Assembly (NCBI RefSeq): GCF_029952445.1
Contig: NZ_JAQPPK010000025.1
Span: 1-64,000, forward strand
DNA: 64,000 nucleotides
Origin: Paenarthrobacter nitroguajacolicus
GTDB lineage: Bacteria > Actinomycetota > Actinomycetes > Actinomycetales > Micrococcaceae
Reading direction: 5' to 3'
Part shown: positions 1 to 8,900 of the stretch, in pieces
Numbering within the stretch: position 1 is the first letter of the stretch
How the letters are laid out: every line of letters starts with the position of its first letter
Translations under genes and position numbers: made by a program
The notes under the pieces: generated by a model
Database searches by the model: none
What the model saw: the letters and a program-made list of their open reading frames with translations, nothing else
Told to the model about the DNA's origin: nothing

Positions 1-176
1 TCGGCTTCCTCGGCGTCATGTCCGGGCCGCTGGTCCGCTCCTCCTACCGCGCCGGCCGCCTCTGGGCCACCGCCATGCGCAAAAAGGGCTGGGACATCCC
101 CGAAGCCCTGGCCCACATCGAGTCCTCCGGCACCACCCGCCAGGAAGCCTCCACCATCCTCGCCGCCCACAGCTGA
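1..176 (+). CDS. lipA: Lipoyl synthase LipA, C-terminal fragment
   Basis: This is the last 57 residues of a protein cut by the left edge of the window; the first full codon is at base 3. The stretch [15 protein letters not shown] is typical of the C-terminus of lipoyl synthase, the radical-SAM enzyme that inserts two sulfur atoms into octanoylated lipoyl domains. The catalytic cysteine clusters would lie outside the window. The next genes (DUF4191, RDD, glnA1) follow the order lipA-Rv2219-Rv2219A-glnA1 of mycobacteria, which supports the call. Confidence 0.9.
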   Translation, partial: GFLGVMSGPLVRSSYRAGRLWATAMRKKGWDIPEALAHIESSGTTRQEASTILAAHS

Positions 177-193
177 ACCAGCCCACAGCTGAA
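166..193 (+). repeat. 13-bp tandem direct repeat at the lipA stop codon
   Basis: CCCACAGCTGAAC occurs at 166-178 and again at 181-193, two bases apart. The first copy contains the lipA stop codon. The second copy would supply a second TGA in the same frame. It looks like a small slippage duplication. Confidence 0.85.
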
Positions 194-229
194 CAGGCGC
201 GGCGGCAGCAGTACCAGCAAGCAGTTCCG

Positions 230-266
230 AAGGACCGGATGCCATACGTCATGGCGTCCGGTCCTT
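230..266 (+). terminator. Hairpin downstream of lipA
   Basis: AAGGACCGGA (230-239) pairs with TCCGGTCCTT (257-266), and the interior GCCAT/ATGGC extends the stem. There is only a short T run after it, so termination is plausible but not strong. It separates lipA from the promoter of the next gene. Confidence 0.55.
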
Positions 267-280
267 CGGCGTACATCACG

Positions 281-286
281 TAGAAT
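281..286 (+). promoter_or_regulatory. -10 hexamer TAGAAT for the DUF4191 gene
   Basis: TAGAAT lies 9 nt before the ATG at 296, with AAGG (288-291) between. Transcription would begin within a few bases of the start codon. No convincing -35 element is visible. Confidence 0.45.
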
Positions 287-295
287 TAAGGCACT

Positions 296-1057
296 ATGGC
301 GAAATCCCCTGATTCCAGCAATTCGACCCCCTCGGCCGACGCACCCAAGCGTGGGCTGTTCCAGCGCAAGCCCATGGAAGCCAAGGCCAAGAAGCCGAGC
401 CAACTGAAGCAGATCGCTGAAGTCTTCAAGATGACCCGGCGGAATGATCCGCAGGTTGTCTGGATCATGCTGCTGGCTTTCCTTGCCGTGGTTGCCGTGG
501 CGTTCCTCATCGGCTTCCTGCTGGAAAACTGGGTCACAGGCCTTATTATCGGTATCCCCCTGGGCCTTCTGGCTGCCGTGTTCATCCTTTCGCGCCGGGC
601 TGAGAAAGCCGCCTTCGCGCAAATCGAGAACCAGCCCGGCGCCTCCGGTGCCGCCTTGGGTACCCTCAGGCGCGGCTGGGTCACACAGGATCAGCCCGTC
701 GCCGTCAACCCGCGCACCCAGGACGCCGTCTTCATGGCGATCGGACGTCCCGGCGTCGTACTGGTCAGTGAAGGCCCCACGCACCGCGTGAAGCCGCTGG
801 TGGATGCCGAGCGCAAGCGTCTGGCGCGCATCCTGCCCAACGTCACCATCCATGTCCTGGAGTCCGGTCGTGGCGAGGGCCAGGTGCCCCTCAACAAGCT
901 CGCAAAGACCATGGGCAAGCTGAAGAACGAACTGACCAAGGTTGAGGTCAACGCTGTTTCCAAGCGCATCAACTCCCTTGGCAACCGCCTGCCGATCCCC
1001 AAGGGCATCGACCCCTACAAGGCCCGTCCCGATCGCAAAGCCGCACGTGGCCGCTGA
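296..1057 (+). CDS. DUF4191 family membrane protein (Rv2219-like)
   Basis: The protein has 253 residues. A basic, proline-rich N-terminal segment of about 55 residues is followed by two adjacent membrane segments (roughly residues 57-77 and 81-100), then a cytosolic-looking C-terminal domain ending in a basic tail. It matches my memory of actinobacterial DUF4191 proteins such as Rv2219, which sit next to lipA. No enzymatic motif is visible and the function is unknown. The start has AAGG four bases upstream and a -10 hexamer at 281. The gene ends just before a strong terminator. Confidence 0.8.
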   Translation: MAKSPDSSNSTPSADAPKRGLFQRKPMEAKAKKPSQLKQIAEVFKMTRRNDPQVVWIMLLAFLAVVAVAFLIGFLLENWVTGLIIGIPLGLLAAVFILSRRAEKAAFAQIENQPGASGAALGTLRRGWVTQDQPVAVNPRTQDAVFMAIGRPGVVLVSEGPTHRVKPLVDAERKRLARILPNVTIHVLESGRGEGQVPLNKLAKTMGKLKNELTKVEVNAVSKRINSLGNRLPIPKGIDPYKARPDRKAARGR

Positions 1058-1072
1058 TTTCTGAACCGAAAA

Positions 1073-1116
1073 AACCGCCCCCACCTCTCGAAAACAGAGG
1101 CGGGGGCGGTTTTTTG
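1073..1116. terminator. Bidirectional intrinsic terminator
   Basis: AACCGCCCC... pairs with ...GGGGCGGTT around an inner CCTCT/AGAGG stem. It is flanked by an A run on the left and a T run on the right. It can serve both the DUF4191 gene (+) and the convergent RDD gene (-). Confidence 0.85.
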
Positions 1117-1121
1117 TTACT

Positions 1122-1559
1122 TTACATACGGATGAGGATGGTGTTCATGGCTTTATCGTGAAGGCCACGCTGGTCGGGATCGAAAACAACGGCCGGGATT
1201 ACAAGGCATAGAAGCAGCGTGCGCACTACGGCGGCCAGCGGACCCGCGGGCGCTCCCCCCAACCGAACCACGTGAATGCCGGCGATTCTGTGTCCAACAC
1301 TGTAACCGAGAGTGCCGATCAGCAGGATCTGCTCCACCGCGAAAATAGCCAGCGTAGCCCACTGGTTTCCACCGAAGGCAAAATTGCTAATGACCAGCGC
1401 GATGGTCCAGTCGATCACGATGGCGAGAATGCGGCGCCCTGCACGCGCCATCGACCCCGGACCGGACTCGGGAAGGCCAAGCCGTTCACCGGGATATTTG
1501 GAGATGCCGGAAGTGTCCGGGCCGCTCAACCAGGAGCCTATGTCTTTTCGATCTACCAC
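1122..1559 (-). CDS. RDD family membrane protein
   Basis: The protein has 145 residues with about three hydrophobic segments. ARAGRRILAIVIDWTIA shows the R..D signature of RDD proteins, and VGHRIAGIHVVRLGG is the typical second conserved block. RDD proteins are small membrane proteins of mostly unknown role; in mycobacteria one (Rv2219A) lies in this same place before glnA1. The GTG start at 1559 follows a TACGCT hexamer by exactly 6 nt, suggesting a leaderless mRNA. The GGGAGG between them touches the start codon and is too close to act as a Shine-Dalgarno sequence. Confidence 0.8.
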   Translation of the reverse strand: MVDRKDIGSWLSGPDTSGISKYPGERLGLPESGPGSMARAGRRILAIVIDWTIALVISNFAFGGNQWATLAIFAVEQILLIGTLGYSVGHRIAGIHVVRLGGAPAGPLAAVVRTLLLCLVIPAVVFDPDQRGLHDKAMNTILIRM

Positions 1560-1571
1560 CCTCCCAGCGTA
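1560..1571 (-). promoter_or_regulatory. Leaderless-type -10 element of the RDD gene
   Basis: On the minus strand TACGCT (1571-1566) is followed by six bases and then the GTG at 1559. That places the expected transcription start on the G of the start codon. Confidence 0.5.
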
Positions 1572-1693
1572 GTCGCTGGACCGGGCGCCGGCATGACGGG
1601 TGGTGACGCTGAAGTGGGGGTCCGGCGGCGATAGGGTGTTCGACCAGCGGACCCACGTGGACCTGACACCGGACAGCAGACTACCGTTTATAT

Positions 1694-1720
1694 GACAGAT
1701 GATTTACACGACAGATGATT
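1694..1720 (+). repeat. 11-bp direct repeat upstream of glnA1
   Basis: GACAGATGATT occurs at 1694-1704 and 1710-1720, 16 bp apart, directly upstream of the GlnR-type box. It may be a second regulator site or an old duplication. The rest of the 331-bp gap (1560-1890) holds the RDD promoter, the GlnR box and the glnA1 leader; I see no small gene there. Confidence 0.7.
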
Positions 1721-1722
1721 CT

Positions 1723-1760
1723 GTAACCTGCCGGAAACAATACTGACACCCCCGGGAAAT
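1723..1760 (+). promoter_or_regulatory. GlnR-type operator of glnA1
   Basis: The sequence reads GTAAC-N6-GAAAC-N6-GACAC-N6-GAAAT, which fits the actinobacterial GlnR consensus gTnAc-n6-GaAAc repeated twice. The first pair is exact and the second pair has two deviations. TATGGT at 1771-1776 could be the -10 element, putting the box in an activator position. The site implies nitrogen-dependent control of glnA1. Confidence 0.75.
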
Positions 1761-1890
1761 CCCATCTCCCTATGGTGGTATGAGTTGCCAGCCACCAGGC
1801 AAGGGGACCTTTTTGTGTTTCCTGCGCCTCGGTCTGGGCTGCACCACGCGGCCTTCCGGGCCTGTTACTTGATATGCATAAGGAGCATAG

Positions 1891-3315
1891 ATGTTCAAGA
1901 CTGCGGACGAAGTCCTCAAGTTCATCAAAGACGAAGACGTCAAATTCGTCGATATCCGCTTCACCGACCTTCCTGGTGTCCAGCAGCACTTCAACGTGCC
2001 GGCCAAGAGCGTTGACCTGGACTTCTTCGTCCACGGCCAGCTCTTCGATGGATCTTCCATCCGCGGCTTCCAGGGCATTGCCGAGTCGGACATGCAGCTC
2101 ATCCCGGATGTGACTTCGGCTTTCATCGACACGTTCCGCATCGAGAAGACCCTCGCACTGAACTTCTCCATCGTGAACCCGCGTACGGGCGACCCGTACC
2201 ACCGCGACCCCCGTGGCGTGGCTGAGAAGGCTGAAGCCTACCTGGCCTCCACCGGCATCGCCGACACCGCATTCTTCGCTCCTGAAGCCGAGTTCTTCGT
2301 CTTCGACAACATCCAGTACGAGTCCTCCCCGCAGGGCAGCTTCTACAAGATCGATTCCGAAGAAGCCCACTGGAACACCGGCCGCAAGGAAGAAGGCGGC
2401 AACCTCGGTTACAAGACCCCCGTCAAGGGCGGTTACTTCCCGGTGTCCCCCACCGACAAGCAGGCTGACCTCCGCGACGCCATGTGCGTTGAGCTGGACA
2501 AGGCAGGCCTCGAGGTCGAGCGCTCCCACCACGAGGTTGGCTCCGCCGGCCAGGCTGAGATCAACTACAAGTTCACCACGCTGACCGCAGCTGCTGATGA
2601 CCTGCAGAAGTTCAAATACGTCATCAAGAACACCGCTGACGCCTGGGGCAAGTCCGTTACCTTCATGCCGAAGCCTGTCTTCGGTGACAACGGCTCGGGC
2701 ATGCACTGCCACCAGTCGCTGTGGAGCAACGGCGATCCCCTGTTCTACGACGAGAAGGGCTACGCCGGCCTCTCCGACACCGCTCGTTGGTACATCGGCG
2801 GCCTGCTGAAGCACTCCTCGGCAGTCCTCGCCTTCACCAACCCGACTGTCAACTCGTACCGCCGCCTGGTCAAGGGCTTCGAAGCTCCCGTGAACATGGT
2901 TTACTCGCAGGGCAACCGCTCCGCCGGTATCCGTATCCCGATCACGGGTACCAACCCGAAGGCCAAGCGCATCGAGTTCCGCGCTCCGGACCCCTCGTCC
3001 AACCCGTATCTGGCATTCGCTGCCCAGCTGATGGCTGGCATCGACGGTATCCGCAACCGCATCGAGCCCCCGGCTCCCATCGACAAGGACCTCTACGAGC
3101 TCCCGGCCGAAGAAGCCAAGGACATCCCCAAGGCTCCGGGTTCCCTGGAAGAAGCACTGGAGGCCCTGCGCGAGGACAACGAGTTCCTGCAAGCCGGTGG
3201 CGTGTTCACCCAGGACCTCATCGACACGTGGATCGACTACAAGTACGAGAACGAGATCCGCCCGCTGTCCCTGCGCCCGAACCCCTACGAGTTCGAGCTC
3301 TACTACGGCGTCTAA
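1891..3315 (+). CDS. glnA1: Glutamine synthetase type I, GlnA1
   Basis: The protein has 474 residues, the normal length for the dodecameric type I-beta enzyme that makes glutamine from glutamate, ammonia and ATP. Visible signatures are DGSSIRGF near residue 54, [10 protein letters not shown] (active-site region) and NRSAGIRIP. Tyr402 lies in DLYELP, the site adenylylated by GlnE in this subfamily, so the enzyme is probably switched off covalently when nitrogen is plentiful. The ATG is preceded by AAGGAGCATAG, a good ribosome site. The leader is about 108 nt if TATGGT at 1771 is the -10. The GlnR-type box upstream and glnE downstream fit a nitrogen role. Confidence 0.97.
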   Translation: MFKTADEVLKFIKDEDVKFVDIRFTDLPGVQQHFNVPAKSVDLDFFVHGQLFDGSSIRGFQGIAESDMQLIPDVTSAFIDTFRIEKTLALNFSIVNPRTGDPYHRDPRGVAEKAEAYLASTGIADTAFFAPEAEFFVFDNIQYESSPQGSFYKIDSEEAHWNTGRKEEGGNLGYKTPVKGGYFPVSPTDKQADLRDAMCVELDKAGLEVERSHHEVGSAGQAEINYKFTTLTAAADDLQKFKYVIKNTADAWGKSVTFMPKPVFGDNGSGMHCHQSLWSNGDPLFYDEKGYAGLSDTARWYIGGLLKHSSAVLAFTNPTVNSYRRLVKGFEAPVNMVYSQGNRSAGIRIPITGTNPKAKRIEFRAPDPSSNPYLAFAAQLMAGIDGIRNRIEPPAPIDKDLYELPAEEAKDIPKAPGSLEEALEALREDNEFLQAGGVFTQDLIDTWIDYKYENEIRPLSLRPNPYEFELYYGV

Positions 3316-3329
3316 GCCCCAGCATCCAT

Positions 3330-3373
3330 AAAGAAGGCCAGCCCCATCCTCACGGATGGTGCTGGCCTTCTTT
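3330..3373. terminator. Intrinsic terminator of glnA1
   Basis: AAAGAAGGCCAGC pairs with GCTGGCCTTCTTT around an inner CCATCC/GGATGG stem. The A and T runs on either side allow it to work for both glnA1 and the convergent small gene. Confidence 0.85.
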
Positions 3374-3384
3374 ATGCGCAGGTA

Positions 3385-3735
3385 CTATTCAGACTTTCCC
3401 TGCTCGCGGTCCCTGATGTTCTTGGTGATCTCGTCCAGTTTCTCTTTGACGAAGCTCGCAGCTTCGGAAAGACCCTTTTCTGCGCTGCCCAGGGGATCCA
3501 GCTGCAGATAGACGGTGTGGTCGATCGGCAGGTCGTATTCATCTTTCAGGTGCGTACCACCGCCAACGCCGTCGAGGGATAGATAGACGAGGGCCTCGGT
3601 CCGCGCAATGCCGGCAATGGTGCCGAAGACTACCGTGAAGTCATTGGGCTGAAAGCTGACCGATTGACCCACGTGGCGCCGGTCGAGTTCTCCGGCATGA
3701 ACTGCCTTTTCAGTCGGGCTTCCGTTGTATTCCAT
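3385..3735 (-). CDS. Hypothetical protein, 116 residues
   Basis: I do not recognise this protein. It is soluble-looking. The middle (HVGQSVSFQPNDFTVVFG...) has alternating hydrophobic residues like a small beta barrel. The C-terminal 35 residues (AASFVKEKLDEITKNIRD) look like an amphipathic helix. The ATG has GGAGGGAAAGTCC upstream, a clear ribosome site, and a well-formed promoter lies further upstream, so it is very likely a real, independently transcribed gene. It converges on glnA1. Confidence 0.75.
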   Translation of the reverse strand: MEYNGSPTEKAVHAGELDRRHVGQSVSFQPNDFTVVFGTIAGIARTEALVYLSLDGVGGGTHLKDEYDLPIDHTVYLQLDPLGSAEKGLSEAASFVKEKLDEITKNIRDREQGKSE

Positions 3736-3773
3736 GGACTTTCCCTCCGATTCGAGATCAGTAACACCTAGAG

Positions 3774-3802
3774 TCTATAAGGATACTTAGTGTCGAGTGC
3801 AA
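3774..3802 (-). promoter_or_regulatory. Sigma-70-type promoter of the 116-residue gene
   Basis: On the minus strand TTGCAC (3802-3797), a 17-bp spacer and TATAGA (3779-3774) form a near-consensus housekeeping promoter about 40 bp upstream of the ATG at 3735. Confidence 0.6.
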
Positions 3803-3810
3803 TGCATGTG

Positions 3811-4380
3811 TCAGCGGAAGGCCTTGTACATTGTCCTCTGCGGCCCCGAGTTTCCGCCCAGATACCGCCCGGAGTCTACAAGGCCGGCCTTTCTGTAGGC
3901 CGCCAGCCCTGCCGGATTGCGCTCGTTGACAGACAGAACGACGCCGGCCTGCCCGCCTCCCAGCCTGGCCGTCACTTTTCGCGCTTCCTCCACCGCGGCC
4001 CGCGCCGCCAGCGTGCCGAGGCCACGCCCTTGGCTTCTTGTGTCGATCAGGAATCCCCTCAACAACCACACCGAGCCGTCGTCGGGCCAGCCCGCGAGCA
4101 TGGCCGCTCCGGACTGGAGGGTCAGTACACCAACGGCTGCTCCTCCTGACTCAATGACGTACGGGAGGCGCGACTCCTCTTCCAGGGAAATGAGCATCAT
4201 CCGCAGCGGATCCCCCACGAAAGCACGCTGGTTTTCTCCTACGGTCAACTCCGCAACTGCCCCGAGCTGGATGGCGCGAGCGTCGTCGTCGAGCATCTTG
4301 AGGGGAATCAGCCAGACATCACCTTGCCCGCTGTGATTACTTTCGATTGAAAACACGCCGTCAAAGTCATGTTCAAGCAT
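3811..4380 (-). CDS. GNAT family N-acetyltransferase
   Basis: The protein has 189 residues. LIDTRSQGRGLGTLAARAAV contains the Q/R-x-x-G-x-G/A acetyl-CoA loop of the GNAT fold, and NERNPAGLAAYRKAGLVDSG is the usual C-terminal GNAT signature. Such enzymes move an acetyl group from acetyl-CoA to an amine; the substrate cannot be read from the sequence. AGGAG lies 11 nt before the ATG. It diverges from the sulfatase gene with 62 bp between start codons. Confidence 0.85.
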   Translation of the reverse strand: MLEHDFDGVFSIESNHSGQGDVWLIPLKMLDDDARAIQLGAVAELTVGENQRAFVGDPLRMMLISLEEESRLPYVIESGGAAVGVLTLQSGAAMLAGWPDDGSVWLLRGFLIDTRSQGRGLGTLAARAAVEEARKVTARLGGGQAGVVLSVNERNPAGLAAYRKAGLVDSGRYLGGNSGPQRTMYKAFR

Positions 4381-4442
4381 TTGTGGCAGTTCTCCTATTA
4401 GGGTTGTCCCAACCGTTTCCGACGACCAAGGGACTACTTCCG

Positions 4443-5924
4443 ATGAGCAAGCCCAACGTCATCCTCATTTGCGTCGATGAGTGGAGGGGCGACTGCTTGT
4501 CCTCGGACGGCCACCCTTATGTCCAGACACCGCACCTCGACGATCTTGCCCGGAACGGTGTCCGTTTCTCCAAGGGCTATTCTGCTACACCGTCATGCGT
4601 ACCTGCCCGCGCAGCTTTGTTTACCGGCCAATCGCAGGAAAGGCATGGCCGCGTCGGCTACAACGACGGCGTACCTTTTCATGCCGTCCATCCGGTGACG
4701 CTGCAAGGAGAATTCAGGAAAGGCGGCTATCACACCCAGGCCATCGGGAAGATGCACGTGTGGCCGGAGCGCTCCAGGCTCGACTTTGATGACGTTGTCC
4801 TGCACGACGGATACCTCCACCATGCCAGGCAGGAACACCAACAGAACTTCGCCAAGTTTGACGACTACGTGCCCTGGCTCCGACGACAACCCGGAATGGG
4901 TCCGGACGCCGAGTATTTCGATCACGGCGTCAACTGCAATTCGATTGTCGCCCGCCCCTGGGACAAGGCCGAGAATCTGCATCCTACGCATTGGATCGGC
5001 ACGCAGGCCATCGAATGGATGCACCGGCGCGATCCTGCTAAGCCTTTCTTCCTCTATCTTTCCTTTCACCGCCCGCACCCACCGTACGATCCGCCGTCGT
5101 GGGCCTTCGAACAGTACCTCAACGTACCACCGTATGAAGCGGTGGAAGGCAACTGGGAACAGCACTGGAACGAGCATCGGCAGGACGGGAACTACCAGGC
5201 CAGCTACGGCAAAATCCCTGACCACGTTGTCCACCGAGCCAGGGCGGGCTACTACGGGCTGATGGCCCAGATCGACCTGCAGGTAAACCGGATCAAGGAG
5301 TCACTGGCCGACTTCGGGTTGCACGACAACACCGTGATCGCCTTCACCAGCGACCACGGCGAAATGATGGGCGATCACCATATGTTCCGCAAGGCGGTCC
5401 CCTACGAAGGATCTGCCCGGGTACCGTTCATCATCTCCAATTCCCCGTCTGCTCAGCAGGCCGCACGCGGAACGGTGGTGGACCACGTGGTGGAACTTAG
5501 GGACATCATGCCCACCCTGTTGGACCTGGCCGGGTTGCCCATCCCGGATTCCGTGGACGGAGAATCACTGGCACGCCTCGTCCGGGGCGAGAACACCGAA
5601 GCCGTCAGGGATGTCCTTCACGGGGAACACGTGTATTGGGGCCAGAACCTGCACTGGTTGACCGATGGCCACCACAAATACATTTGGGGTTCCGGTGAAG
5701 GGACTGAGGAACTGTTCAATCTCGACGCCGATCCCCAGGAACGGTACAACCTCGCCGAAGCGCCCGATTGCCTCGGTGAACTGCTGACATGGCGCCAACG
5801 AATGGTGGAGACACTCAGGGACCGTGAGGAGGGCTACGTCATTGATGGGGCGCTGACGCCGGGAGCTCCGGTGGTCGCCATGCTTCGGCATGCGCGGGAA
5901 AAGGCGGCCACAGCCACGCCTTAG
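4443..5924 (+). CDS. Sulfatase (formylglycine-dependent, alkaline-phosphatase superfamily)
   Basis: The protein has 493 residues from the ATG at 4443. An in-frame ATG at 4347 would overlap the divergent GNAT gene and add no conserved sequence. VILICVDEWRGD at the N-terminus carries the metal-binding Asp. SCVPARAALFTG contains the C-x-P-x-R motif whose Cys is converted to formylglycine by a separate maturase. TSDHGEMMGDH is the second metal-binding block. The absence of a signal peptide suggests a cytosolic enzyme hydrolysing sulfate (or phosphonate) monoesters; the substrate is unknown. Its stop codon overlaps the stop of glnE on the other strand. Confidence 0.85.
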   Translation: MSKPNVILICVDEWRGDCLSSDGHPYVQTPHLDDLARNGVRFSKGYSATPSCVPARAALFTGQSQERHGRVGYNDGVPFHAVHPVTLQGEFRKGGYHTQAIGKMHVWPERSRLDFDDVVLHDGYLHHARQEHQQNFAKFDDYVPWLRRQPGMGPDAEYFDHGVNCNSIVARPWDKAENLHPTHWIGTQAIEWMHRRDPAKPFFLYLSFHRPHPPYDPPSWAFEQYLNVPPYEAVEGNWEQHWNEHRQDGNYQASYGKIPDHVVHRARAGYYGLMAQIDLQVNRIKESLADFGLHDNTVIAFTSDHGEMMGDHHMFRKAVPYEGSARVPFIISNSPSAQQAARGTVVDHVVELRDIMPTLLDLAGLPIPDSVDGESLARLVRGENTEAVRDVLHGEHVYWGQNLHWLTDGHHKYIWGSGEGTEELFNLDADPQERYNLAEAPDCLGELLTWRQRMVETLRDREEGYVIDGALTPGAPVVAMLRHAREKAATATP

Positions 5925-8900
5925 TTGGCGTAGAACATCTTCTCGAAAACCGCCCTGGCCCTGCGGCTCAGCCGGAGGTAGTCCTCCTCGAAGTGGCCCG
6001 CGTTTCCGGGCGGGTAGCCACACCAGCGTGCCACGGCTTCAAGGTCCTTCCGGGATGACGGCAGGAGATCGGAGGCACGCCCGGTCACGATCACGTTTGC
6101 CGAGCGGATGCGGCTGGCCAGGCGCCACGCCTCCCGCAGCAGTGCGGCGTCGTCTTCGCCGATGAAGTCCAGTTCCTCGGCAGCGGCAAGGGCCTCAAGG
6201 GTTGAACTGGTCCGCAACGCCGGATGCTTCCCGGCATGCTGGAGCTGGATCAGCTGCACCAGCCATTCGACGTCGCTCAGGCCACCGCGGCCCAACTTTA
6301 CGTGCCTGGCAGGATCAGCGCCCCGTGGCAGCCGCTCAGACTCCACCCGGGCCTTGATACGCCTGATTTCCCGGACATCCTGCTCCTGCAGTTCCTGCGG
6401 ATACCGGATGGGATCGATCAGCTTCAGGAAATCGGCCGCCAACTCATCCGAACCAGCCATCGGGCGCGCACGCAGCAGCGCCTGGGCCTCCCAGATCAAG
6501 GACCATCGGCGATAGTACTCGGCATAGGAATCCAAGGACCGCACCATCGCGCCGTTCTTGCCTTCCGGCCGGAGGTCGGCATCGACCATGAGCACGCGCT
6601 CGGCCATGATGGCCGGCTTGAGCGGCTGGGTGAGGAAGCTGGAGATCTTGGCGACGATCGCCGTCGCCTGTTCCTGCGCCTCGGCGTCAGTGAAGCCAGG
6701 GCGGGCCCGATGGACATACATGACATCCGCGTCAGAGCCGTAACCGATCTCGCGGCCGCCCTGCCTCCCCATGGCAACCACCAGGACATCGGTTTTCAGC
6801 GGCCCTGAACCAGCAATCACAGCCTCGGCCACATGCAATGCTCCCAGGACCGCAGCCCGGTCTGTCTCCGCCAACGCCAGGCCGACGGCGTCCTGGTCAA
6901 GGAGGCCTGCGCTGTCAGCGATGGCGGTCCTCAGGATCTCCCGCCGCCGGATCAACCGGATGAGCCGCATGGCGCTCTCGGGATCCGGGTGCCGGGAGAG
7001 CTTGGACTGGATTTCCTGCCATTGGGCTTCGAAACGTACCGGGGCCAGTTCTTTGTCGCTCCCCAACCACGCCACGGACTCCGGGGATACTTCCAACAGG
7101 TCCGAAATCAAACGGGAATTGGCAAGAACCTGGCACAAGCGTTCGGCGGCTGCCTGCGAATCACGGAGCAGGCCCAAATACCAGTGCGTGGTACCAAGCG
7201 CTTCGCTGACCCGACGGAAGGCGAGCAGCCCCGCATCCGGGTCCACGCCCTCGGCGAGCCAACCCAGGAGGATCGGCAGGAGCTGCCGCTGCAGCGCCGC
7301 CCGGCGACTGACACCCGCGGTCAGGGCCTCAATATGCCGCAGGGCGCCTTGCGGATCCAAGTAACCAAGGGCGGCGAGGCGACCCTGGGCTGCTTCGGGA
7401 CTGAGCTTTGCGTCTTCGCTGCTCAGCTTGGCGGCCGTGTTGAGCAGCGGACGGTAGAAGATCCGCTCATGGAGTTCACGCACGGATTTCTTGGTCTTTT
7501 GCCACGCACCCATCAGCTGGTCGGGGTGCGGACGCTCCAACGAAAAGGGACCAAGAACGGCTTTGGCCAGGAATCGCTGGGCATCCTCGGTCACCGGCAT
7601 GAGGTGGGTCCGCCGCAGCTGGAACAACTGGATCCGATGCTCCAACAGGCGGAGGTAGCGGTAGGCATTGTCGAAGGCAGCGGCGTCGGAACGCCCGATG
7701 TAGCCACCGGCCGACAGTGCTGCGATCGCCGACGTCGTGTCCCTGCAGCGGAGGGATTCATCGGACTTGCCGTGAACCAACTGCAGCAATTGGACGGTGA
7801 ACTCTACATCCCGTAGTCCGCCACGTCCCAATTTGATCTGGCGCTGCTCTTCGGACGCGGGAATGTAGTCAGTCACCCTCCGGCGCATTGCCTGCACGGA
7901 CTCCACAAAGCCCTCACGGCCCGCGGAAGACCATACGAGCGGTTCCACCGCTTTCTCGTAACGCTGGCCGAGTTCCCGGTCGCCGGCGATGGTCCGCGCC
8001 TTCAGCAGCGCCTGGAATTCCCAACTTTCGGCCCATCGTGCGTAATAGCTCAGATGTGAAGGAAGCGTGCGTACAAGCGGCCCGGACTTACCTTCCGGCC
8101 GGAGATTGGCATCGACCTCCCACAGCCCCGGTTCCGGGGCAAAAGAGGAGATCGCCCGGGAAATACCGGACGCCAGGGCAGTACCGATGGTGGATGCCCG
8201 CGCATCCTCCAATTCTTCGGACTCGATGACATAAATGACGTCAACGTCCGAAATGTAGTTCAGTTCGCGGGCACCGCACTTGCCCATGCCGATGACAGCA
8301 AGTCCGACGTCGGCGATTTCGTCTGCATCGTAGTGATCTGCCGCTTCGGCCCGGGAGACGGCGAGGGCGGCCTCGATCGCGGCGCCAGCGAGGTCGGCCA
8401 GCTCAGCACCGGCCGCGGGCATGAAGTCCTGCGGCGAAGCTGCGCACAAGTCCTTGATGGCCAGTTCTGTGAGTCCCCTGCGGTAGGCGGTCCGCAGGGC
8501 GGCGTAGGCCGGCTGTCCCGTGATGCCGGCCACGGGCCGATGGGCTCCCGGCTCAGCGTTTACCGAGCGAAGCAGCATGGCCCGAAGATCGTCGCCCGAA
8601 GCCTGCATGGGCTCCGGGCTCACGCGGGTATCGAAGACGTCCAAATGCTCGGGCCGGCGCATCAGGAACTCCCCGAGCGCCTCGGAGGCACCGAGCAAAC
8701 GGTACATGGGCTCGCAGGTATCAGGATCCGCTGCGGCCAGCTTCTTCAGGCCGGGGTTCTTCTCGATAAGCCGGACCAGTGATTGCAGGGCAGTATCGGG
8801 ACTGGCCGCCATTGAAAGCCCGGCAAACAGCGCGTCCTCGTCGATGCCCTCAAGTTCCGGGGCAGCGAGGAAGCGCTCCCCTTTTTCGAGGTCACTGAAT

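Noticed and set aside
1681-3192. A 503-codon open frame on the minus strand opposite glnA1
   Set aside because: It covers the glnA1 coding region and the GlnR box in antisense, has no ribosome site and no recognisable domain.
4347-4442. N-terminal extension of the sulfatase as a signal peptide
   Set aside because: The extra 32 residues have a hydrophobic stretch, but the frame would overlap the start of the divergent GNAT gene, lacks a ribosome site, and the conserved sulfatase N-terminus begins right after the ATG at 4443.
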